This document shows positions 33,510 through 40,271 of a stretch of DNA of 40,271 nt, in pieces. The DNA comes from an uncultured Flavobacteriales bacterium (lineage in GTDB: Bacteria; Bacteroidota; Bacteroidia; Flavobacteriales_G; Salibacteraceae), in NCBI GenBank assembly GCA_913020435.1, contig CAJVZZ010000024.1, positions 1-40,271 of the forward strand. Reading direction: 5' to 3'. Under the pieces are notes generated by a model. That model was not told the DNA's origin, did no database searches, and saw only the letters and a list, made by a program, of their open reading frames with translations. The position numbers were made by a program, and so were the translations under genes. Positions within the stretch are counted from its first letter, which is position 1, and every line of letters begins with the position of its first letter.

Positions 33510-34445
33510 CTACTGCGGTCTATCAATTTTCTGCGCCAAAAGGTATAAAATGGCCATTCTGACTGCAACTCCATTTTCAACTTGATCAAGAATTATTGCC
33601 TGCTCTGAGTCCGCAATCGCACTAGAAATTTCTACACCGCGATTTATTGGTCCTGGGTGCATTATGGTTATTGGCTTTTTTAGTTCTTTCAGTATTTGAG
33701 CGGTCAATCCAAATTGCATAGTATATTCTCTCAGGCTTGGAAAGTAGCTAATATCCAATCGTTCCATTTGAATACGCAGCATATTTGCAACATCGCACCA
33801 GTTTAAGGCTTTTTTTAAATCTGTTTCGACTTTTACACCCATTTTGTCAATGTACTTTGGTAATAATGTTTTTGGTCCGCAAACCATTACTTCCGCACCC
33901 ATTTTTTGCAAACAAAATATGTTACTCATTGCAACACGGGAATGCAAAATATCTCCAACGATAACCACTTTTTTACCAGCAACATCTCCTAGTTTTTCTC
34001 GAATAGAATACGAATCGAGTAGTGCTTGTGTTGGATGCTCATGCGCCCCGTCACCAGCATTTATGATTCTGCTATTAACGCGTTGACTCAGAAATACACT
34101 AGCACCAGGATTCGGGTGTCGCATTACGACCATATCAACTTTCATCGCCAATATGTTGTTTACAGTATCTACTAAAGTCTCGCCTTTGCTTACTGATGAT
34201 GATCCCGCTGAGAAATTGATAACATCTGCAGAAAGCCTTTTTTCTGCCAGTTCAAACGATAGTTTAGTTCTTGTTGAGTTTTCAAAAAACAAGTTTGCTA
34301 TTGTAATATCTCTTAAAGTTGGTACTTTTTTGATTGGACGATTTATAACCTGCTTAAAATTATCTGCCATGGCAAATATGAGTTGAATATCACTTTCTGT
34401 AAGTGATTTAATTCCAATTAAATGTTCTACACTTAATTCACTCAT
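33510..34445 (-). CDS. pyrB: Aspartate carbamoyltransferase catalytic subunit
   Basis: 311 aa, full length. Joins carbamoyl phosphate and aspartate, the first committed step of pyrimidine synthesis. The carbamoyl-phosphate motif STRTKLSFE is at 57-65, HPTQALLD at 137-144, and MHPGPINRGVEI near the end is typical. Start ATG overlaps the pyrR stop (ATGA), so the two are cotranslated. No pyrI (regulatory subunit) gene follows, so it is probably the unregulated trimer with dihydroorotase or alone. Cytoplasmic. Confidence 0.96.
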   Translation of the reverse strand: MSELSVEHLIGIKSLTESDIQLIFAMADNFKQVINRPIKKVPTLRDITIANLFFENSTRTKLSFELAEKRLSADVINFSAGSSSVSKGETLVDTVNNILAMKVDMVVMRHPNPGASVFLSQRVNSRIINAGDGAHEHPTQALLDSYSIREKLGDVAGKKVVIVGDILHSRVAMSNIFCLQKMGAEVMVCGPKTLLPKYIDKMGVKVETDLKKALNWCDVANMLRIQMERLDISYFPSLREYTMQFGLTAQILKELKKPITIMHPGPINRGVEISSAIADSEQAIILDQVENGVAVRMAILYLLAQKIDRPQ

Positions 34446-34990
34446 TTTTCTTCAATAGTATATAGTTGAACTTCGTCTTTTCCTTCTTTTTCGTCCCAGC
34501 TCATTATCACCCTTTCCGAGTTTAATGAGTCTACACGACTTCCTACATATTCAGGTTGAATTGGTAAATGCCTTTTAAATCTTCTATCAATAAAGACTAA
34601 TAACTCAACTTGAATTGGGCGACCAAAATCGAGTAGGGCATCCATTGCAGAGCGCACACTGCGACCGGTATAGAGTACATCGTCTACCAAAACAATTCTA
34701 CGCCCTTCAATGCTGTGTTCCATATTGGTCCGGCTTGCCACAATGGGTGAATTTCCTCTACGAAAATCATCTCGATAAAAGGTAATATCAATGGAACCCG
34801 TTTTAGGATTAATATCCGGTTTGATCTCTTTTAGCTTGGCTATAATTCTATCCAACAAAAACGTTCCACGCGGCTGTAATGCAATAAGAATGGTGTTGCT
34901 GAAATCTTGGTGGTTTTCAATAAGTTGGTAGCAAAGACGGGTGATGGTTAAATTAACTCCCTTATTATCTATTATAGTCCTGCTCTGCAT
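34442..34990 (-). CDS. pyrR: Bifunctional pyr operon regulator / uracil phosphoribosyltransferase
   Basis: 182 aa from the ATG at 34990 (MQSRTIIDNKGV); an upstream GTG at 35017 gives nine extra residues but overlaps a -7 element. PRPP-binding loop LVDDVLYTGRSVR at 101-113 and PRGTFLLD (40-47) are typical. In other bacteria PyrR binds uridylate-bound mRNA to attenuate pyr genes and has weak uracil phosphoribosyltransferase activity. No PyrR-type attenuator or leader hairpin is seen upstream, and the predicted leader is only a few bases. Overlaps pyrB by ATGA. Confidence 0.93.
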   Translation of the reverse strand: MQSRTIIDNKGVNLTITRLCYQLIENHQDFSNTILIALQPRGTFLLDRIIAKLKEIKPDINPKTGSIDITFYRDDFRRGNSPIVASRTNMEHSIEGRRIVLVDDVLYTGRSVRSAMDALLDFGRPIQVELLVFIDRRFKRHLPIQPEYVGSRVDSLNSERVIMSWDEKEGKDEVQLYTIEEK

Positions 34991-34999
34991 TTCAAAGGC

Positions 35000-35007
35000 C
35001 AAATATA
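35000..35007 (-). promoter_or_regulatory. -7 promoter element TATATTTG (pyrR)
   Basis: TATATTTG on the minus strand fits TAnnTTTG and ends nine bases before the pyrR ATG (34990), giving a nearly leaderless message. No -33 TTG at the usual spacing. Confidence 0.45.
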
Positions 35008-35138
35008 ACTTTTTCACTTAGTCCATTGTCTTGTTTTCTAACATAAGCACCTAAAAATAGTTTCTTGTAGCACTCTTGTCCGCCTTCTAAGAAAAGCAAC
35101 CTATTTTTACGCCAACTCAAACTCAAAATAGCGCACAG

Positions 35139-36188
35139 ATGTATACTCAAAGAAGATTTCCTTTTAAAAGCATGATTATTTGGACAAAACGAGAACTTTT
35201 CTTTTTTGTTGGAATGGCTGCAATTTTCACAGTTCTTTACGAATTGTTGGGCGTGAAATGGTTGCAAGTTCCCTTAGCTCCAGTAGGCTTAATAGGCACT
35301 GCTGTAGCTTTTATGATTGGTTTTCAAAACAATGCTGCTTACGATAGAATTTGGGAAGCACGTAAAATTTGGGGAGGAATTGTAAACACCTCACGCTCTC
35401 TAATAATTACAATAAAAGACAGTTTTTATCTGCATCGGACGGAGGCGATTCAGGATGAAACCTCTGAATTGAAAATAATAACGCACCGGCACATTGCTTG
35501 GCTCAATGCTTTGCGTTTTGCTATGCGTGCAAAGAAAACTTGGGAGGCTTCTTATGAAATCATGCATAAAAAAGAGCATTCTACTTATCATGTTCCTGAA
35601 TTTGAAACTGAATTAGAAGATGAATTAAAATCTCACTTATCTGCCGAAGAACTTAAACAGGTTATGGCTACAGATCATAAACCTAATACGATAATTGCTT
35701 TGCAATCCCAGCATTTGAGAAGGTTGACTGATGAAAAAAAACTTTGGGATTTTTCTTACCTAAATATTCAAGGACTCTTGCAAGAATTAACCACGCTTCA
35801 AGGTAAGTCAGAACGGATTAAAAACTTTCCTTATCCCAAACAATACGGAAGCATTGGTTATCATTTCGTCCACATTTTTATGTGGTTACTGCCAATGGCA
35901 ATTATTCCTACGTTTGCCACTATGGGTGTTGGAATAGCTGAAACAAATCCATTTATAGGCAAGTACTTTGTTTGGTTTAATATTCCCTTTACTATAATTG
36001 TAATATGGGTGTTTAATACCATGCTAAGAGTCGGATTGGCTGGAGAAAATCCTTTTGAGGGCTCACCGAACGATGTGCCAATTTCAAATATAGCTAGAAG
36101 TATTACACGCGATATTCTACAATTGGTAGATGAGGATCCTTCTAAGATTCCGCCGCCAATCGATAACAAAAATGATATTCAGATGTGA
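35139..36188 (+). CDS. Bestrophin family membrane channel
   Basis: 349 aa. Bacterial bestrophin homologue: the conserved segment GFQNNAAYDRIWEARKIWGG (61-80) follows a hydrophobic helix (about 47-62), with another at about 20-38 (FFFVGMAAIFTVLYELLG). Later helices are at about 240-260 (IFMWLLPMAIIPTFATMG) and about 272-292 (VWFNIPFTIIVIWVFNTM). Pro-rich LPMAIIP is part of the pore-lining region of this family. The cytoplasmic C-terminal domain carries ENPFEGSPNDVPI. Bacterial members form pentameric channels, often cation-selective; selectivity cannot be read here. Divergent from pyrR, no obvious operon. Confidence 0.9.
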   Translation: MYTQRRFPFKSMIIWTKRELFFFVGMAAIFTVLYELLGVKWLQVPLAPVGLIGTAVAFMIGFQNNAAYDRIWEARKIWGGIVNTSRSLIITIKDSFYLHRTEAIQDETSELKIITHRHIAWLNALRFAMRAKKTWEASYEIMHKKEHSTYHVPEFETELEDELKSHLSAEELKQVMATDHKPNTIIALQSQHLRRLTDEKKLWDFSYLNIQGLLQELTTLQGKSERIKNFPYPKQYGSIGYHFVHIFMWLLPMAIIPTFATMGVGIAETNPFIGKYFVWFNIPFTIIVIWVFNTMLRVGLAGENPFEGSPNDVPISNIARSITRDILQLVDEDPSKIPPPIDNKNDIQM

Positions 36189-36201
36189 TCAAGCAATGGT
36201 G

Positions 36202-36379
36202 TTAATTCTGATTCATTTTTTCAAAGATTTGAAATTCGGCTTCTACCATTTCCTTTTTTGAAAGTGTATTGTCTCGATCAATTATATAGACGGTTTCAGC
36301 AAACAAATGATTTATAAAATGAAAGTTATCGAATTTTATATTAGATTTTAACTTTTTCACTTTTGATAGACTCAGTCAT
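36202..36379 (-). pseudogene. Small gene with a single-base frameshift
   Basis: ATG at 36379 reads MTESIKSEKVK and then hits a stop; removing one base from the run of four T at 36346-36349 restores SNIKFDNFHFINHLFAE, then TVYIIDRDNTLSKKEMV, then EAEFQIFEKMNQN with TAA at 36202-36204. The 178-base length is one more than a whole number of codons. Family unknown. It starts 3 bases after the stop of the next broken gene, so they were probably one operon. Confidence 0.55.
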
Positions 36380-36382
36380 TGA

Positions 36383-36685
36383 TTAAGGTACATTTTCAAA
36401 CAACCATCTTGCGAATTTTATTGAATAGAATATTAAAACAGCAGTTATGAGGAATATTAGAGGAATGGCTACAACCTTTCTATTTTGAATTCTCTTGTTG
36501 TTAGCTTTAATCTCTGCTCTAATTGTCTAGATCTGTTCTGGAGTAGATTTTTTTAAATCTAAACTTTTACGTTTAGCAGAATTGAAGTATTCTTTTCGCA
36601 GATAGAAATAATCCTTCTTACGCAAAAGCGCCCTGTTACTTTTCATAACAGAGATCATGTTGAAAGCTGAACCTTCTCCGCCCAT
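36383..36685 (-). pseudogene. Small membrane protein gene with an in-frame amber codon
   Basis: ATG at 36685 opens MGGEGSAFNMISVMKSNRAL, then LRKKDYFYLRKEYFNSAK. A TAG at 36527-36529 (codon 53) breaks it after KSTPEQI. The frame goes on with TIRAEIKANNKRIQNRK and a transmembrane helix (VVAIPLIFLITAVLIFYSI), ending FENVP at TAA 36383-36385: 101 codons in all. The layout, a basic cytoplasmic region followed by one helix, fits a small Bacteroidota membrane protein I cannot name. With the frameshifted neighbour it forms a decayed two-gene unit between the bestrophin and arsenic genes. Confidence 0.65.
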
Positions 36686-36732
36686 AAATTTATTTTTTTA
36701 ATAAGCTTTTTGAAAATAAAAGCAGTTTATTT

Positions 36733-36756
36733 ATCGTATTATTGCAATATAAAGAT
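36733..36756 (+). promoter_or_regulatory. Palindromic operator for ArsR
   Basis: ATCGTATTATTGCAATATAAAGAT is a 24-base imperfect palindrome centred on TATTGCAATA, only 8 bases from the arsR ATG. It overlaps TATTATTG, a seven-of-eight match to the -7 consensus TAnnTTTG. Placement over the promoter of its own operon is as expected for an ArsR repressor. Confidence 0.6.
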
Positions 36757-36764
36757 TAATAAAC

Positions 36765-37097
36765 ATGGGGATAACAAAAAGTAACCTCTTTACCGACGAG
36801 CAGAACAAGATAGCAAATACATTAAAAGCACTAGGTCATCCAGCTCGTGTTGCTATTTTACAGCATTTATTAAAGGCCAATGCATGTATAAACGGAGACC
36901 TAGTTGAAGAAACAGGTTTGGCTCAAGCAACGGTTAGTCAGCATTTAAGAGAATTAAAGGACTTAGGAATCATTCAAGGAACCATCGAAGGAGTTTCGGT
37001 TAGTTATTGCATTAATCCAGTGCGATGGAATGAAATTGCCCAATTGCTGAATGGTTTATTCGATCAAATAAATATAAACGGCGAAAGCTGTTGTTAA
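36765..37097 (+). CDS. arsR: ArsR family arsenite-responsive repressor
   Basis: 110 aa, winged helix-turn-helix (HTH_5). Recognition region AQATVSQHLRELKDLGII at 53-70. Cysteines are at 41, 82, 109 and 110; the terminal pair CC is a plausible metalloid site, though the classical CxC of some ArsR is not there. It represses transcription until As(III) binds. First gene of arsR-DUF6428-arsC-ACR3, each with a gap of 12 bases or less. The palindrome just upstream is its likely operator. Confidence 0.92.
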   Translation: MGITKSNLFTDEQNKIANTLKALGHPARVAILQHLLKANACINGDLVEETGLAQATVSQHLRELKDLGIIQGTIEGVSVSYCINPVRWNEIAQLLNGLFDQININGESCC

Positions 37098-37108
37098 AAT
37101 TTAAATAG

Positions 37109-37585
37109 ATGAAATTATCAGAATTAAAGAACAGTTTAGAAGGCTTAGATGCAGTCAAATTTCAATTGCCTAACGGACAATTAGTAGAATCACATTTTCA
37201 TGTAACCGAAGTAGGTGAAATAGAAAAACGATTTATTGATTGCGGCGGAACAATGAGGAAAGAGCATACGGTAAACTTTCAACTTTGGTCATCTGATGAT
37301 TTTGATCACAGATTGAGTGTTCAAAAACTAAATTCGATTATCGAATTATCTGAAAAGCAATTACTCATTGGCAACCACGAAATAGAGGTAGAGTATCAGC
37401 AAGAAACGATTGGTAAATACGGTTTGGAGTTCAATTCAGATGAAAGCGTTTTTATGCTTTCCGAAAAGCAAACCGATTGTTTAGCCAAAGACAATTGCGG
37501 AATTCCTGAAACAAAAGAAAAAGTAGAACTATCGGCAATGGTTAATTCTGATGCTGCTTGCACACCAGGTGGTGGTTGCTGCTAG
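37109..37585 (+). CDS. DUF6428 family protein of the arsenic operon
   Basis: 158 aa, matching DUF6428, a family that sits in arsenic operons of Bacteroidota. Starts MKLSELKNSLEGLDAVKFQLPNG with a FHVTEVGEIEKRFIDCGGTM core (about 49-68). The C-terminus is Cys-rich: Cys at about 132 and 138 and a tail AACTPGGGCC, like the end of ArsR (ESCC). No signal peptide; cytoplasmic. The Cys-tail suggests it may bind or hand over As(III); this is inference from sequence and position only. It is 11 bases after arsR. Confidence 0.8.
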   Translation: MKLSELKNSLEGLDAVKFQLPNGQLVESHFHVTEVGEIEKRFIDCGGTMRKEHTVNFQLWSSDDFDHRLSVQKLNSIIELSEKQLLIGNHEIEVEYQQETIGKYGLEFNSDESVFMLSEKQTDCLAKDNCGIPETKEKVELSAMVNSDAACTPGGGCC

Positions 37586-37597
37586 AGATTTAAGTTT

Positions 37598-38188
37598 ATG
37601 AATTTAGAAACCACGATAGCATCGCTTAAAGCCCATAGCATAAGCGATAAACGGAAATTAGCACTGCAACCACTAATTGATTTCATAAGCTCCAAAAAAG
37701 AAGCAGAGGAGCTTATTCGGTTGAATTTTATCTGCACTCATAATTCACGAAGAAGTCAGCTTGCGCAAGTATGGTCCTTTATACTTTCCAATCATTTTGA
37801 TTTGAACGTAGAATCCTATTCTGGTGGAGTCGAAGTAACCGCATTTTTTCCTGCGGCGATTGAGGCATTAAAAGCTTCGGGTATTGAAATTAACAGGGCA
37901 GGAGGCGTATTTCCGAAATACAAAGTGCGCTATAATTACAATGAAATCAACTGCTTTTCAAAATTGTATAATAATGCTTTAAATCCAACAGAGGGGTTTG
38001 CCGCAGTTATGACTTGCTCAGATGCTGATAGGAATTGTCCTTTGGTGTCAGGTGCTGAAAAACGGATTCCAATGACTTTTGAAGATCCAAAAGCATTTGA
38101 TGATTCACCTAAAAAACAAGAAAAGTACAAAGAGCGTTCTTTGCAAATTGCTGGAGAATTGTACTACGTATTTAATTCCATTACATAA
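37598..38188 (+). CDS. Arsenate reductase-like low-molecular-weight protein tyrosine phosphatase
   Basis: 196 aa. The phosphatase loop CX5R is CTHNSRR (46-52) with Cys46 and Arg52, the sequence typical of the arsenate reductases of Bacteroidota arsenic operons. Cys119, Cys140 and Cys147 are further cysteines that could serve the disulfide relay; EDP (162-164) provides the general acid. It reduces arsenate to arsenite using thiol reductant. It is longer than thioredoxin-coupled ArsC of Gram-positives (about 130 aa) because of an N-terminal helical extension of about 42 residues. Lies 12 bases after DUF6428 and 2 bases before ACR3. Cytoplasmic. Confidence 0.87.
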   Translation: MNLETTIASLKAHSISDKRKLALQPLIDFISSKKEAEELIRLNFICTHNSRRSQLAQVWSFILSNHFDLNVESYSGGVEVTAFFPAAIEALKASGIEINRAGGVFPKYKVRYNYNEINCFSKLYNNALNPTEGFAAVMTCSDADRNCPLVSGAEKRIPMTFEDPKAFDDSPKKQEKYKERSLQIAGELYYVFNSIT

Positions 38189-38190
38189 GC

Positions 38191-39210
38191 ATGAAAGGCA
38201 TCGGTTTTTTCGAAAAGTATCTGACAGTTTGGGTCTTACTTTGTATTGGAGTTGGTATAGGGATAGGAGCAGTTGCGGGAGATGGAATTCAAATCATTTC
38301 CTCTTTAGAAATTGCACATGTAAATATTCCTGTGGCAATTTTAGTTTGGTTAATGATTTACCCAATGATGGTTCAAATTGATTTTGGATCGTTAAAAGAA
38401 GTCGGTAAAAATGCAAAAGGCCTGGGGCTTACGCTTGTCGTTAATTGGCTAATTAAACCTTTTACAATGGCCTTTTTCGCCTGGTTGTTTTTCGATCAAT
38501 TGTATTCAACTTGGATTACTCCCGAACAAGCCAATGAATATATAGCTGGAGCTATTCTGCTGGGCGCAGCGCCGTGTACAGCAATGGTTTTTGTTTGGTC
38601 CTACTTATCAAAAGGGGATGCTAACTATACGCTTGTTCAGGTATCGGTTAACGATTTGGTGTTATTAATACTCTTTGTGCCGATTGTTCAATTTTTATTG
38701 GGAATAACTGATTTTATAATTCCATACGATGTTCTAGTAACCTCAGTGGTGATATATGTAGTTATTCCTTTACTGGCTGGTTATGTAACGAACAAGTGGG
38801 TAATAAACGTAAAAGGTGAGGAGTGGTTTAAAAATGATTTCCTACCCAAATTGAAGCCATTTTCTATCATCGCTTTATTATCGACGTTGGTATTGCTATT
38901 TGCATTTCAAGGAAAACAAATTATTGACCAACCAGAAAACATTCTATTGATTGCAATCCCTTTAACCATCCAGACATACTTCATTTTCTTTTTATCTTGG
39001 TTTGCGGGGAAATACATCAAGCTCCAATACAACATCTGCGCACCGTCTTCAATGATAGGTGCTAGCAATTTTTTTGAATTGGCAGTTGCAGTTGCCATTG
39101 CGCTGTTTGGATTAAATTCTGGTGCAGCTTTAACGACGGTGGTTGGAGTATTGATTGAGGTGCCTATTATGCTTTCTTTGGTTGCAATTGCAAAACGGTG
39201 GAAGTACTAA
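38191..39210 (+). CDS. arsB: ACR3 family arsenite efflux permease
   Basis: 339 aa, about ten membrane helices. ACR3 family markers: the conserved Cys129 in GAAPCTAMVFVWSYLSKGDANYT (quoted over two motifs, 125-130 and 131-147) and EVPIMLSLV near the C-terminus with the conserved Glu. It exports As(III) (and sometimes Sb(III)) from the cytoplasm, driven by proton motive force. Named arsB in many annotations, but it is the ACR3 type, unrelated to E. coli ArsB. Last gene of the operon, 2 bases after the reductase gene. The 120 bases behind it contain no clear terminator. Confidence 0.93.
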   Translation: MKGIGFFEKYLTVWVLLCIGVGIGIGAVAGDGIQIISSLEIAHVNIPVAILVWLMIYPMMVQIDFGSLKEVGKNAKGLGLTLVVNWLIKPFTMAFFAWLFFDQLYSTWITPEQANEYIAGAILLGAAPCTAMVFVWSYLSKGDANYTLVQVSVNDLVLLILFVPIVQFLLGITDFIIPYDVLVTSVVIYVVIPLLAGYVTNKWVINVKGEEWFKNDFLPKLKPFSIIALLSTLVLLFAFQGKQIIDQPENILLIAIPLTIQTYFIFFLSWFAGKYIKLQYNICAPSSMIGASNFFELAVAVAIALFGLNSGAALTTVVGVLIEVPIMLSLVAIAKRWKY

Positions 39211-39330
39211 TGAATACCGTTTAATTCTTAAGAATACCCATTAGTGGTTAAAACAACCTTTTATTAGCTCGTGTGTGGGTTTATAAGCACTGTTTGCCAA
39301 AAAACGTCAACTTTGAAGAAACAATTTCTT

Positions 39331-40271
39331 ATGCGTTACTTCATTTTATTCCTATTTACAGTTTGTGTCTCCAATTCAAATGCTCAAGAAAAATGGGTGA
39401 AAGTTGATTGTGGAACTGATTTTTCTTTGGCCTTAAAGTCTGACGGTACCATTTGGTCTTGGGGCTATAACGCAAACGGTCAACTCGGTGATAGTAGTTT
39501 ATTCTCTAGAAGTGCTCCTGATCAAATTGGTCAAGACACAGATTGGAAAGATATCTCCTGTGGCGCCTTTCATGTATTAGCACTTAAAAAAGATAATTCT
39601 CTTTGGGTTTGGGGATTAAACGGAAATGGCCAGTTGGGATTAGGAAATAACAATAGCTATAGCTACCCGATTCTGATGGACACCTTTAAAAATTGGAGTG
39701 AAATTGACGCAGGACAAGCACATTCCATTGCCATTAAAACAGATGGAACGGCTTGGTGTTGGGGATTAAACACAAATGGTCAATTAGGAAATGGCACCAC
39801 AAAAGATGCTAATCGACCTATCCAGATAAACACTGATAAAGATTGGAAAGAAATTTCTGGAGGCGGCGGACATTCCATGGCTATAAAGAATGGAGGAGAA
39901 CTTTGGGCATGGGGAACAAACGGAAGAGGACAGTTAGGAGCAGGAACTGCTTTTAGATATTATCAACCGACTAGAATTGGAAGCAAGTCGGATTGGAAAG
40001 AAGTATCCGCAGGTTTCGCTTTTACATTAGCCATAAAATCAGATAACACATTGTGGTCATTTGGCGATAACCCTGTTGGACAATTAGGAAATGGGACAAC
40101 AAATCGAGATTCATTTCCGAGTCAGATTGCAACTTTTGCTTCATGGAAAACAATTAGCGCAGGATCCGCTCATTCAATGGGAATAACAACTAACGGTGAA
40201 ATGTACGCTTGGGGATTCAATAACAATGGTCAATTGGGTATAGGGAATTCTATTTCAAAACTGAACCCAAC
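39331..40271 (+). CDS. Secreted RCC1-repeat beta-propeller protein, cut by the window end
   Basis: Open to the window end (313 full codons seen, 3' part missing). A signal peptide covers about residues 1-19 (ending SNAQ). At least six RCC1 repeats of about 50 residues follow, each with a W-x-W-G-x-N...GQLG motif: WGYNANGQLG, WGLNGNGQLG, WGLNTNGQLG, WGTNGRGQLG, FGDNPVGQLG and WGFNNNGQLG. The fold is a propeller. A TTG in frame at 39313 is an alternative start (KKQFL before the Met). Such secreted RCC1 proteins in Bacteroidota usually end in a T9SS sorting domain, which would lie outside the window. Function unknown. Confidence 0.85.
   Translation, partial: MRYFILFLFTVCVSNSNAQEKWVKVDCGTDFSLALKSDGTIWSWGYNANGQLGDSSLFSRSAPDQIGQDTDWKDISCGAFHVLALKKDNSLWVWGLNGNGQLGLGNNNSYSYPILMDTFKNWSEIDAGQAHSIAIKTDGTAWCWGLNTNGQLGNGTTKDANRPIQINTDKDWKEISGGGGHSMAIKNGGELWAWGTNGRGQLGAGTAFRYYQPTRIGSKSDWKEVSAGFAFTLAIKSDNTLWSFGDNPVGQLGNGTTNRDSFPSQIATFASWKTISAGSAHSMGITTNGEMYAWGFNNNGQLGIGNSISKLNP

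Noticed and set aside
34990..35138. PyrR-dependent attenuator before pyrR
   Set aside because: No terminator/antiterminator pair or PyrR-binding hairpin is seen, and the predicted leader is about 9 bases.
36189..36764. Intact small genes in the 36.2-36.7 kb gap
   Set aside because: One has an in-frame TAG and the other needs a one-base deletion to be read; they are listed as pseudogenes.

Overview
The window reads as chromosomal DNA of a low-GC member of Bacteroidota, probably order Flavobacteriales. The grounds are type IX secretion (T9SS) C-terminal sorting domains of both type A and type B, a PorP/SprF protein, DUF4476, a zinc-free type-B L31, a Bacteroidota-type FtcD, absence of clear Shine-Dalgarno sequences, and repeated TAnnTTTG (-7) promoter elements. 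The genus cannot be named from the sequence alone. No rRNA, tRNA, CRISPR array, prophage or complete insertion sequence was seen.

Layout. 0-3.3 kb: a secreted PETase-like polyester hydrolase with a T9SS tail (minus), then a hypothetical protein overlapping a secreted Asp-box propeller protein (plus). 3.5-8.6 kb (minus): serC, serA, a DUF1015 protein, a Nudix hydrolase and an Omp85-like barrel; the last three are joined by TAATG overlaps, and a terminator-like hairpin touches the DUF1015 start codon. 8.7-11.9 kb: two secreted Bacteroidota proteins and a dicluster ferredoxin (minus), divergent from a LuxC-type acyl-CoA reductase. 12-17 kb: a type-B T9SS cargo plus PorP/SprF, converging on a beta-helix lipoprotein; a hairpin overlaps both stop codons. 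17-22.5 kb: rpmE2, a GlmU-like nucleotidyltransferase, lon and hutI. 22.6-26.4 kb: an M15 peptidase, a prohibitin-like gene followed directly by a 31-residue membrane protein gene, then a gene graveyard containing an AraC-type pseudogene. 26.4-31.3 kb: ftcD, a membrane-anchored patatin and a TPR protein. 31.4-35 kb (minus): pyrR-pyrB and STAS-T9SS protein-rnz. 35.1-40.3 kb: a bestrophin, two broken small genes, an arsenic operon (arsR, DUF6428, arsC, ACR3) behind a palindromic operator, and a secreted RCC1-repeat gene cut by the window end.

How genes work together. SerC and SerA make phosphoserine from 3-phosphoglycerate; no SerB is present here. HutI and FtcD are the last two steps of histidine breakdown, without hutH/hutU here. 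PyrR and PyrB serve pyrimidine synthesis. ArsR senses arsenite, ArsC reduces arsenate and ACR3 exports arsenite. Several secreted proteins rely on T9SS.

The most notable observations are the PETase-like enzyme with an intact triad and T9SS tail; an AraC-type regulator broken by one amber codon and carrying five 10-bp tandem repeats that shift its C-terminal frame; the small membrane gene coupled to prohibitin; and DUF1015 with a DGHHR motif in the serine locus.
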